Assembly: GCA_948144175.1 (NCBI GenBank)
Contig: CANXME010002410.1
Span: forward strand, 124,001-188,000
Direction: 5' to 3'
DNA length: 64,000 nt
Origin: Closterium sp. NIES-65
Lineage: Eukaryota; Streptophyta; Zygnematophyceae; Desmidiales; Closteriaceae
The position numbers were made by a program, and so were the translations under genes. Position 1 is the stretch's first letter. Each line of letters starts with the position of its first letter. The notes under the pieces were generated by a model, which worked only from the letters and a program-made list of their open reading frames with translations, was not told the DNA's origin and made no database searches. Of the stretch, positions 12,018 to 22,500 are shown piece by piece.

Positions 12018-13520
12018 TGTGAGTGCTGCTCCAGCGCATGTGAGTGCTGCTCCAGCGCATGTGAGTGCTGCTCCAGCGCATGTGAGTGCTGCTCCAGCGC
12101 ATGTGAGTGCTGCTCCAGCGCATGTGAGTGCTACTCCAGCGCATGTGAATGCTGCTCCAGCGCATGTGAGTGCTGCTCCAGCGCATGTGAGTGCTGCTCC
12201 AGCGCATGTACCAGTGCTGCTCCAGCGCATGTGAGTGCTGCTCCAGCGCATGTGAGTGCTGCTCCAGCGCATGTGAGTGCTGCTCCTGCGCATGTGAGTG
12301 CTGCTCCAGCGCATGTGAGTGCTACTCCAGCGCATGTGAATGCTGCTCCAGCGCATGTGAGTGCTGCTCCAGCGCATGTGAGTGCTGCTCCAGCGCATGT
12401 GAGTGCTGCTCCAGCGCATGTGAGTGCTGCTCCAGCGCATGTGAGTGCTGCTCAAGCGCATGTGAGTGCTGCTCCAGCGCATGTGAGTGCTGCTCCAGCG
12501 CATGTGAGTGCTACTCCAGCGCATGTGAATGCTGCTCCAGCGCATGTGAGTGCTGCTCCAGCGCATGTGAGTGCTGCTCCAGCGCATGTGAGTGCTGCTC
12601 CAGTGCATGTGAGTGCTGCTCCAGCGCATGTGAGTGCTGCTCCAGCGCATGTGAGTGCTACTCCAGCGCATGGGAATGCTGCTCCAGCGCATGTGAGTGC
12701 TGCTCCAGCGCATGTGAGTGCTGCTCCAGCGCATGTGAGTGCTGCTCCAGCGCATGTGAGTGCTGCTCCAGGGCATGTGAGTGCTACTCCAGCGCATGTG
12801 AATGCTGCTCCAGCGCATGTGAATGCTGCTCCAGCGCATGTGAGTGCTGCTCCAGCGCATGTGAGTGCTGCTCCAGCGCATGTGAGTGCTGCTCCAGCGC
12901 ATGTGAGTGCTGCTCCAGCGCATGTGAGTGCTGCTCCAGCGCATGTGAGTGCTGCTCCAGCGCATGTGAGTGCTGCTCCAGCGCATGTGAGTGCTGCTCC
13001 AGCGCATGTGAGTGCTGCTCCAGCGCATGTGAGTGCTGCTCCAGCGCATGTGAGTGCTGCTCCAGCGCATGTGAGTGCTACTCCAGCGCATGTGAGTGCT
13101 GCTCCAACGCATGTGAGTGCTGCTCCAGCGCATGTGAGTGCTGCTCCAGCGCATGTGAGTGCTGCTCCAGCGCATGTGAGTGCTGCTCCAGCGCATGTGA
13201 GTGCTGCTCCAGCGCATGTGAGTGCTGCTCCAGCGCATGCGAGTGCTGCTCCAGCGCATGTGAATGCTGCTCCAACGCATGTGAGTGCTGCTCCAGCGCA
13301 TGTGAGTGCTGCTCCAGCGCATGTGAGTGCTGCTCCAGCGCATGTGAATGCTGCTCCAGCGCATGTGAGTGCTGCTCCAGCGCATGTGAGTGCTACTCCA
13401 GCGCATGTGAATGCTGCTCCAGCGCATGTGAGTGCTGCTCCAGCACATGTGAGTGCTGCTCCAACGCATGTGAATGCTGCTCCAGCGAATGTGAGTGCTG
13501 CTCCAGCGCATGTGCGTGCG
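12018..13520. repeat. 21-bp minisatellite, about 70 units
   Basis: The tandem unit consists of GTGAGTGCTGCTCCAGC followed by GCAT, with a few point variants (GTGAAT, GCTACT, CCAACG). Higher-order grouping is visible because the GCTACTCC variant recurs every several units. Every unit contains GTGAGT (5' splice-site-like) and TGCTGCTCCAG (3' splice-site-like). The unit length is a multiple of three, so long frames stay open on both strands: VSAAPAH and CECCSSA repeats on +, MRWSSTH on -. I regard these as artefacts of periodicity. Confidence 0.95.
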
Positions 13521-14143
13521 TGCAGTGCGGCAGATGGGACGCACCATCAACGTCTCAGCCATCCCTCTCCTCACCTCAGTACATTGCCCCATCTGTAGTC
13601 CTTCCACGTCTCCCCTCCCTCTCCCTCTCCTAATCGTTCATTTTCCTTGCCCCAACCTTATACGTCCAACCCCATCCAACCCCATTTCGTGTATCCCATC
13701 GATCCCCATGTTTCTACATGTGTGCGCCACACATGCAGCAAGCCGAGAGTGAATCATCTGAACATCTCCAAATGACATGAGCAACCTCCTTCAGTGTCAC
13801 CTACCTGTCAGTACCACCCTTACCCCTCCTACCTAGTCCATCCCACAACTCCTTGGCTCTGTCCCTGTTTCATTGCATGAGTTTGCGTCACATGCCAGGT
13901 AGTCCCATGCTCTCTCCCTTTCTCGGATCCCTTCTTGACCATCTCTCCTCTGGAGGAACCGGCTGAGTTGATCAGCTTGTTGACCAACCTGATGTGAGTG
14001 ATCTGCGCAGAACTGGCTGAGCTGATCCGTGCCTGAGTCCCTTATCTGTCGCACCTCAACCAACTCGCCACACTGTAATATATCCACTGCACTGAGAGAT
14101 CTGGGCAGGCTCAATTGCTGAGGGGTGTCACTGGGTCGAAGAG
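13509..14143. repeat. segmental duplication, left copy
   Basis: Nearly identical to 41770-42395, from TGCAGTGCGGCAGATGGG to CACTGGGTCGAAGAG, with a few substitutions and one small deletion. Both copies directly follow 21-bp minisatellite units. Faint LRR-like text (AELISLLTNLM) is present around 13960-14000, but stops interrupt it. I cannot assign a function. Confidence 0.9.
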
Positions 14144-14690
14144 CATCACAAAAATCATATGACCAGAAACCTATTGTAAATAGTTGTGGTGAAGTATTTT
14201 CAAATGCTTTTAAAACGTAGGGGCCAAAACGCTTTTCGGTGAAAGTATAAACATTTTTTCGAATGCTTTGTCGAATGCTTTGCAGGTGATGACATGTTTG
14301 TATTACCTTCAGATTAGGGTCTGTCTGAGTTTCTTCGGAGATGTATAAGACTTCGTTCGGAGAGTTCAGGGAGATTACTTTCCACTCATATACTCTTTAG
14401 CAGAGCTTAGGACCAAAGTTCAAGAAGATTGTATATGAACCTTTATCAAGTGATTCTCGTTGTTTGATGGAAGGTCTATTAGCCATTCTTAGGTGTACAC
14501 GCACATCATGAATGCATTGCTCAATGATTATTAATCTCATTACAGAGTTGGCTTGGCACACAAAACAGCTGCCTAAACACGCGTTGCGTAGTCCTGCTAG
14601 GGTGGATTAATCTGCACCATCCTCCTACCTACTTCGCAAGCCATCATCGGATGCAGCCCCGCCCCATCTCTCCAGCTCTTGGCCTAGAGA
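14144..14690. other. no gene seen
   Basis: Ordinary-composition DNA that includes the right copy (about 14190-14290) of the diverged repeat also present at 11.44 kb. No coding or RNA feature is supported. Confidence 0.45.
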
Positions 14691-15009
14691 GTTCTTGACT
14701 ACAGATACTGCTCCATCTAATGCTAACCTGCACGGCTACACACTTCCTGTCTCCTCTCTTGCTTATACTCCTGTCCCCTTGCTGTCTCCACGCTGCTGCC
14801 CCCTATGCGGTCTCCTCTCATGCCTGCTCCTGCTGCTCCACATTGGGCCTCTCCTGGAACTCCCCTCTTACCTCCCGGCCTCCCCCCCCTGATGCTACTC
14901 ATGCTGCCTCCACTGCTCCTCCACTACTGCCTCACATGCTGCCTCCACTGCTCCTCCGCCACCCAGGCAACCTGCAAAACGGTCGCATATTAAATATGCA
15001 CTCCTCCCC

Positions 15010-15640
15010 TACTGCCACGGGATGTTGCCTCCCCCCTGCTGCCATTCAATGTTGCCTCCCAAGCTGCCTCCCTTTGTTGTCTCCCCTGCTGCCATTCTAG
15101 TTGCCTCCCATGCTGCCTCTCTCTGTTGCCTACCCTGCTGCTGTTCAATGTTGCCTCCCCTACCGCCTCCCTTTGTTGCCTCCCCTGCCCCTTTGTTGCC
15201 TCCCCTGCTGCCATTCTATGTTGCCTCCCATGCTGCCTCTCTCTGTTGTCTCGCCTGCTGCCATTCTATGTTGCCTCCCCTACTCCCTCTCTCTGTTGCC
15301 TACCCTGCTGCTATTTAATGTTGCCTCCCCTGCTGCCTCCCTTTGTTGCCTCCCCTGCTGCCATTCTATGTTGCCTCCCATTCTGCCTCTCTGTTGCCTC
15401 CCCTGCTGTCATTCTATGTTGCCTTCCCTGCTCCCTCTCCCTGTTGCCTCCCGTGGTGCCTTTCTCTGTTGCCTCCCCTGCTGTCATTCTATGTTGCCTT
15501 CCCTGCTCCCTCTCCCTGTTGCCTCCCGTGGTGCCTTTCTATGTTGCCTCCCCTGCTGCCTTTCCTTGTTGACTCTCGGCTTCTTACCCTTGTTGCCTAT
15601 CCTGATGCCTTTCCTTTATCCATACCCGTTAAACGCCCCT
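15010..15640. repeat. CT-rich imperfect repeats (TGTTGCCTCCCCTGCTG type)
   Basis: Irregular units built on TGTTGCCTCCC, CTGCTGCC and ATTCTATG. They produce long hydrophobic, Cys/Leu/Pro-rich shadow ORFs on the + strand. The array lies just past the 3' end of the - strand gene at 15738-19462 and may be its 3' flank. Confidence 0.8.
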
Positions 15641-15737
15641 GCTCTCCCCGTTAACCGATACCCTCCTGCCTCACCCGATGCCTCTCCAACTTCCTCCACT
15701 GCCACCCGTCCTGCTTGCCCCCTTGTCTGCCTGCACA

Positions 15738-18700
15738 TCACTTTCCCCTCCTGCCACCCATGTTTTTGCCTCTCTTGTGCCTTCTGCTCCCTCTCAACTC
15801 CTTCCCCCCCTGCTCATCATCCTCCTCTTCCTCTTCCTCCTCTTCATCCTCCTCCTCATCCTCCTCATCCTCATCCTCCTCCTCCTCTTCCTCCTCTTCC
15901 TCCTCTTGCTCCTCCTCCTCTTGCTCCTCCTCCTCCTCCTCCTCCTTCTCACTGAAATCCTCTTGCTCCTCCTCCTCCTCCTCCTCCTCCTCCTCGTTAT
16001 CAGCCTGAGCCGTCCCCCGGAACGCCTGAAACCCGGACTCATGTACATAGAGCCCACGCGTGCCCCACTTGAAGCCCTGCAACTCTGCGTTGTACACGGG
16101 GGTGTGGCGTGTAAAGTGATCCCTTACAATCCTCCGCACCCCCCGAGTCAAACTCCTCATCCATCTAGTGTTTTTCCTGTGGGAGTTCGGCAGGTTCATG
16201 TCGGTCTCCTTGAAGCGCGCCAAGCCTTGATCAATCTGAAACGGGTTTGGATTACAGGGACCAGCAGCAAGGCAGAGTTGCATGTTACCGGTGTTAGCCC
16301 CCAAGGGTCCCAAGTCGTTCACGTGCAATAGAAAAGATTGAGCATTAGGGCAAGTACATGTGATTTACAAAACCAGTCTCACCACCATGAGTGACCAGGC
16401 TATGTGGTACGTCTTTAGGGCCAGCCTGCGCCCAACAGCGTAATCCCGAAATGATGCCTTCACCGCATCCACAAACCGGGCGTTGGCAAAAGGGAGCCCG
16501 GATCTGTCGTTCCCCCACGAGCTGACCCGCTCATTCCCTCCTACAAGGAGGCACAACCATGTGGGGAAGCACGGGGTATGTTTTATCATCAAGTAGTGGG
16601 GCAGGCAGTGTTTGGAGGTATGTTTGGGCATCGTAAGAAGGGGCAGGCCGGGCAGAGGGGTTTGGGTGAGGATCCTGGGGTGGGGCAGGCAGGGCAGAGG
16701 GGTTCGGGTTTAGGATCCTGAGGTGGGGCAGGCAGGGCAGAGGGGTTTGGGTGAGGATCCTGAGGTGGGGCAGGCAGGGCAGAGGGGTTTGGGTTTAGGA
16801 TCCTGAGGTGGGGCAGGCAGGGAAGAGGGGTTTGGGTGAGGATCCTGAGGTGGGGCAGGCAGGGCAGAGGGGTTTGGGTGAGGATCCTGAGGTGGGGCAG
16901 GCAGGGCAGAGGGGTTTGGGTGAGGATCCTGAGGTGGGGCAGGCAGGGCAGAGGGGTTTGGGTGAGGATCCTGAGGTGGGGCAGGCAGGGCAGAGGGGTT
17001 TGGGTTTAGGATCCTGAGGTGGGGCAGGCAGGGCAGAGGGGTTTGGGTGAGGATCCTGAGGTGGGGCAGGCAGGGCAGAGGGGTTTGGGCGAGGAACCTG
17101 AGGTGGGGCAGGCAGGGCAGAGGGGTTTGGGTGAGGATCCTGAGGTGGGGCAGGCAGGGCAGAGGGGTTTGGGTTTAGGGTCCTGAGGTGGGGCAGGCAG
17201 GGCAGAGGGGTTTGGGTGAGGATCCTGAGGTGGGGCAGGCAGGGCAGAGGGGTTTGGGTTTAGGGTCCTGAGGTGGGGCAGGCAGGGCAGAGGGGTTTGG
17301 GTGAGGATCCTGAGGTGGGGCAGGCAGGGCAGAGGGGTTTGGGTTTAGGGTCCTGAGGTGGGGCAGGCAGGGCAGAGGGGTTTGGGTGAGGATCCTGAGG
17401 TGGGACAGGCAGGGCAGAGGGGTTTGGGTTTAGGATCCTGAGGTGGGGCAGGCAGGCCAGATGGGTTTGGGTGAGGATCCTGAGGTGGGGCAGGCAGGGC
17501 AGAGGGGTTTGGGTTTAGGATCCTGAGGTGGGGCAGGCAGGGCAGAGGGGTTTGTGTTTAGGATCCTGAGGTGGGGCAGGCAGGGCAGAGGGGTTTGGGT
17601 GAGGATCCTGAGGTGGGGCAGGCAGGGCAGAGGGGTTTGGGTTTAGGGTCCTGAGGTGGGGCAGGCAGGGCAGAGGGGTTTGGGTGAGGATCCTGAGGTG
17701 GGGCAGGCAGGGCAGAGGGGTTTGGGTTTAGGATCCTGAGGTGGGGCAGGCAGGGCAGAGGGGTTTGGGTGAGGATCCTGAGGTGGGGCAGGCAGGGCAG
17801 AGGGCTTTGGGTTTAGGATCCTGAGGTGGGGCAGGCAGGGCAGAGGGGCTGGGGGTTAGGGTCCAAGTAGTGGGGCAGGCAGGACAGAGGGGTTTGGGTG
17901 AGGATCCTGAGGTGGGGCAGGCAGGGCAGAGGGGTTTGGGTTTAGGGTCCTGAGGTGGGGCAGGCAGGGCAGAGTGGGTGAGGATCCTGAGGTGGGGCAG
18001 GCAGGGCAGAGGGGTTTGGGTTTAGGATCCTGAGGTGGGGCAGGCAGGGCAGAGGGGTTTGGGTGAGGATCCTGAGGTGGGGCAGGCAGGGCAGAGGGGT
18101 TTGAGTGAGGATCCTGAGGTGGGGCAGGCAGGGCAGAGGGGTTTGAGTGAGGATCCTGAGGTGGGGCAGGCAGGGCAGAGGGGTTGGGGTTTAGGATCCT
18201 GAGGTGGGGCAGGCAGGGCAGAGGGGTTTGGGTGAGGATCCTGAGGTGGGGCAGGCAGGGCAGAGGGGTTTGGGTGAGGATCCTGAGGTGGGGCAGGCAG
18301 GGCAGAGGGGTTTGGGTTTAGGATCCTGAGGTGGGGCAGGCAGGGCAGAGGGGTTTGAGTGAGGATCCTGAGGTGGGGCAGGCAGGGCAGAGGGGTTTGG
18401 GTGAGGATCCTGAGGTGGGGCAGGCAGGGCAGAAGAGTTTGGGTTTACGATCCTGAGGTGGGCCAGGCAGGGCAGAGGGGTTTGGGCGAGGAACCTGCGG
18501 TGGGGAATGCAGGGCAGACGGATTTGTGACCATGACATGATGGGGCCAGGTTTAGGAAATAAAAGTGCTATCTGAAAAGACAAAGGGAATGAGCAACGCG
18601 ACGAAACCAACGTAGTTGCAGCGGGATAGCTGATTGTCAAGACTCACTCGGTTTGTATTTTCGCCACAACCTCCACTTCCTCTTCGTGCTCAGCTTGATC

Positions 18701-19462
18701 TGCGATGCACGCAGTCCCTCCACCTTCACTCCAAACTTCTCGAGCACACCGCGCTTGACTTGAAATCCCCGTTCATTCTTCCATGCTGTCCACACACGTT
18801 TAAAGACGGCAACGACGTTCTGATCCTTCATTGTCTCTTTCAGCTGCATGTAAGAAATGATGTGGGTCTCACTGATGACGCCATACAGAACCTGTAGTCG
18901 CTGGTCAAATGATGGGTACCAGTCAACCGCATGGTCCGGCGCTTCCATGCACATCCGGTCCCGCGCCTCAACAAAATGAAGCTACAATGGACGGGATGGT
19001 AGGGCAAGAAGAAATCAGTGGCGAGGGGCAAGCATATCAAATGTGGGGCAGGCAGAGGGGGTTATAATTAACAACCATGACAATGTGGGGCTGGCAAGGG
19101 GGTTACGAATGAGCAAGAACAGACGTAGTGCAGGCAGAGGGGGTTTGGAACGACATGCTGGACAATGTGGGGCTAGCAAGGGGGGTTAACATGAGCATGA
19201 ATAGCAAGATGCTAGCAGGGGGTTGCGAATGAGCATGAAAGCAACGCAGAGTGCCCCTCACACTCACCCTCAGTTTCTCGAGAGTGGGCATTCCATGCCT
19301 GCGCCGAATGGGCTGGCCCTCTGTCGGGGTGCTCTCATCAGCTACCTCGGGACTGAGGCCCCCAGATGATGGGTCGCTCGCCAAAGGTGCCAGAGGAGGA
19401 ACTTGGGAAGGGGGTGTCGTGAATCCCCTCTGCTGTCCCTTCCTTCTCACTCTCCCTTGCAT
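15738..19462 (-). CDS. four-exon gene, unknown family, acidic C-terminus
   Basis: Exons read on the - strand are 19462-19268, 18981-18648, 16540-16383 and 16235-15738. All junctions are GT-AG and in phase (0, 1, 0), giving 394 residues from the ATG at 19462. Signature stretches are PTLEKLRLHFVEARDRMCME across junction 1, WRLWRKYKPRGNERVSSWG across junction 2 and YHIAWSLMVIDQGLARFKET across junction 3. Residues 1-230 are mixed and probably globular. The last ~100 are a Glu/Asp run ending in a basic tail. I recognise no family, signal peptide or membrane segment. The start lies only 55 bp past the gypsy stop codon, so true 5' exons could have been displaced. The stop at 18637 falls in the third intron and does not end the gene if the GTGAGT donor at 18647 is used. 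Splice phase and coherent text make a real gene likely; its role is unknown. Confidence 0.65.
16630..18525. repeat. 42-bp minisatellite filling an intron
   Basis: About 45 tandem units built of GGGGTTTGGGTGAGGATCC plus TGAGGTGGGGCAGGCAGGGC and AGA, with a common variant GGGTTTAGGATCC. The array occupies nearly the whole intron 16541-18647 of the - strand gene around it. On the gene-sense strand each unit reads CTGCCCCACCTCAGGATCC, which resembles a 3' splice site, next to a BamHI-like GGATCC. Confidence 0.95.
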
Positions 19463-19516
19463 CCCTGCCTGACTTCCTCACTCCCTCTCCCTCCACCTCT
19501 CATCCAGGTGACCGGC

Positions 19517-22500
19517 TCATCCCTTCTTCCTCCTGGCGTATGTAATCACTCTGTTCTGATCCCCTCCTCGTATCTCAGGCTTCCCTGCCCCCTCCCGTGA
19601 CTGAGCACGCACCCGAGCTGCTCCAGACACGGGATCCAATGCCTGAGGCTTCTCCCTTCCCGCCCTGGCCACGTTGGTGATATGCTCCTTCAGGTACTCC
19701 CCTCGATCATCCTCCAGCACTAGCACCCCCGACTCCCTTACCTCTTTCACCCTCCATCGCTCCGGTCCCACAGCTAAGTCCAGCGTATCTCGCTTAGCCC
19801 TGCGCAGGTACACCTCCTGCCCCGCTTCCACTTGGTGACTCTTTCCTCCCATCCCTCCTGCTTTGCGCTGCTGGTACCGCCTTGCATCCCTCAGCTGCGC
19901 CACGTGTAGATTATCCAAGGCAGCTGGAGTCAGCTCTTTCAGATACCTCGCCCTCTTCTCCGCTAATCCCGCCCACAGGCTCGGCTCGTCCGCTTCAATC
20001 GTCGCCGAGAGCAGCTTCGGTGCATCCACAGGTAGCACCGGGTCCCGTCCGTACAGTAGATGATACGGGGACAGATGCTTCAGCGCTGCCTGCTTCGCAA
20101 ACCGGTATCCCGCAAGCACCCACCAGAGATCCCTGTCCCAACTCCTCTTGTGTGTCTCTCCATAGGCCCGAAGTCCTTTCTTCACGGTTTGTATGAGCCT
20201 CTCTGTCAGCCCGTCCGATTGAGGGTGATACCTTGAGGTGACACGATGCGTAATGCCCATCTCCTCTAGCAGCTCATCAAAGCTCCCTTGAAATTCTGTC
20301 CCTTGATCGGTAAGCACCTCCCCACATGCACCGTACCTGGTCAGGACTAACTCCTCGAATGCGTCCGCTATCAGTGCGCTACTCTTGCTTGGTAATGCTC
20401 GCGCCTCCACCCATTTGCTCGTGTGCTCAACCATGATCAGGATGTACTGCTTCCCTCCTTTTGATAATGGTAACTCTCCTGCCAGGTCCAGCGACCACCT
20501 GTAACCTAACCCCCGAATCGGTAGTGAGTGCAGCTCCTCCCTCTCCTTTTCCAGCCTTGCTTTATTCCTTTGACAAGCCTCGCAGCTGGCTACCAGTCCT
20601 GCCACATCCTTCCCCATGCTTGCCCACCAGTACATGGTGCTCAGCAGCTGCCGTGTCCTGGTGATGCCGTAATGTCCCAGCTTCGCATGCACCTTCCCCA
20701 TGATCCTGTTCCTCTCTTGCGGCTGCGGCACTACCCTCCATCCTTCGCTGGTCCTCAGCTGCAGCTGCTCCTGAAACCATCTGTAATGCTGCCCTCTGGC
20801 TCTTGCTCTCTCACTTACGCCTTCCTCCTCCAGTGGCTCCCCTTTGATCCAGCTCATGGTCTCCTCGTCCTCCCATATATCTGCTAACCGCTTCTCTCCC
20901 TTCTCCTGCCCCCAGCTTACGGCCACGGTGTGGGCTAAGGCCGCCAGCTGCGCTACCGGCTGCATCGGTGGTGGGTTCCTTGACAGCCCATCTGCATGCT
21001 GCAGTGTTTTACCCGGTCGGTGCCGGATCTCAAAGTCAAATCCCAACAACTTGATAGCCCATCGAGCGTTTCTTCCCGTCAGCTCTTGATTAGTCATCAA
21101 CCATAGCAGTGGCTGATGATCAGTCACTAATGTGAAGTGCCGGCCCTGTAGGTATACCTTGAAATGCGTGATTCCCCACACTGCCGTCAGGCCCTCTCCC
21201 TCGTATGAGCAGTAGTTAGCCTCGGATGGGCTGCAGCTTCGGCTGGCAAAGGCTATCACTCTTTCCTCTCCCTCGATTTCTTGGCAGAGCACCGCTCCCA
21301 TTCCCGTACTGCTCCAGTCCGTGTACAGGATGAAAGGCGCTTCTGCCCTCGGTATCTGCAATAAGGTCCCTGTCCTAACTGCTTCGAGCAAGTCCTGCCT
21401 TGCTGCCTCCTCCACCTCTCCCCATTGCCAGCTCTTCCCTTCCCTCAGCAGCTGGTTCAGCACGTAGGCACGGCGACTGAAGTTTGACACAAACTTCCTG
21501 TAATAATTCAGGAAGCCGAGTAACGCCCGCAGCCCTGTCTTATCCTTTGGCGCTGCCAGGTTCTCCAGCACCTTAACCTTTGCCTCTTGTATGGCCAGCC
21601 GACCGCCCTTCACTTCAAACCCCAGGTAAGCCACCGTGTGCCTCGCTATCTTACACTTATCTGGGTGACACGTCAGCCCCGCAGCTGCTATTGCCTCCAG
21701 AGTCTGCTTCAGATCTTGCACATGCTGTTCTTTGCTGCTGCTGTAAATCAACACGTCATCAATGTAGCATGCTGCGGCTGGAACCCCCTTCAGCACTTGA
21801 TCCATGGCTCTCTGGAACACTGCTGGTGCGTTACGAAGCCCGAAAGGCATAACGTTGTACTCATACAAACCGTCCACCCCGTGAAATGCTGTTTTCCGTT
21901 TATCTGCTTCTCTAATGCCTATTTGATTGAAGCCCTGCCGCAGGTCCAAGGTGGTAAAGACGGTGGCCCCTTCCAGCCGGTCGAAAATGTCTTCAGCAGT
22001 CGGCATAGGGTATCTGTCTGGGCTTGTAATCTTGTTCAGCTCCCGAAAATCCCCGCACATCCGCTTCGCTAGAATCTTTCCCGTGATGTCCTTCCTAGCA
22101 GCCACCACCGTGGCCGCCGCGTAACTTGATTCTGACGGGCGAATAATCCCTGCAGCTAGCAACTCCTCACATTTCTCCTTGCAGATGGCTGCATCCTCCG
22201 CATTCATTCGCCTCCTGCGTTGGTATGTAGGTAGCTCAGTCGTGAGGTTCAGCTCCAGCTCTCTCCCCTTGTATCTCCCCAATTCCTGCAGGTTATAGGC
22301 GAAGGTGCCCCTATGCTGCTGCAACACCTCCCTGATTGCTTCGGCTGCTTGCTCCCCTATACCTGCCCCCAGCTCCCAGGTTTTGCCCGGCTCTGCTTCC
22401 GTCCCTACTGGTGGTGCAGTTTTGATCTCCTTCTCGTCTGTGAGCTTGCTGACAGCGGCGTAAGCAGCCTGCTTGCTGCCCCTGCACTTCTCCTCTTCCG

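Noticed and set aside
11970-13633. Long open frames (480-542 codons) on both strands across the 21-bp array
   Set aside because: The unit length is a multiple of three and lacks stops in several frames. The frames encode only the repeat and have no unique domain, so periodicity explains them.
13833-14114. - strand frame in the duplicated block (also at 42085-42429)
   Set aside because: Both copies keep it only because they are nearly identical. No domain is seen, and weak LRR-like text lies on the other strand with stops.
15678-16331. 217-codon + strand frame with poly-Leu
   Set aside because: Antisense of the Glu-rich tail of the four-exon - strand gene.
16630-18525. CRISPR-like regularly spaced repeat
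   Set aside because: Units are contiguous with no unique spacers, and the context is a eukaryotic intron.
18637-18639. Stop codon ending the WRKYKPSES frame, read as the gene end
   Set aside because: A GTGAGT donor at 18647-18642 lies just before it. Splicing to 16540 restores phase and continues coherent protein text, so I placed the stop in the intron.
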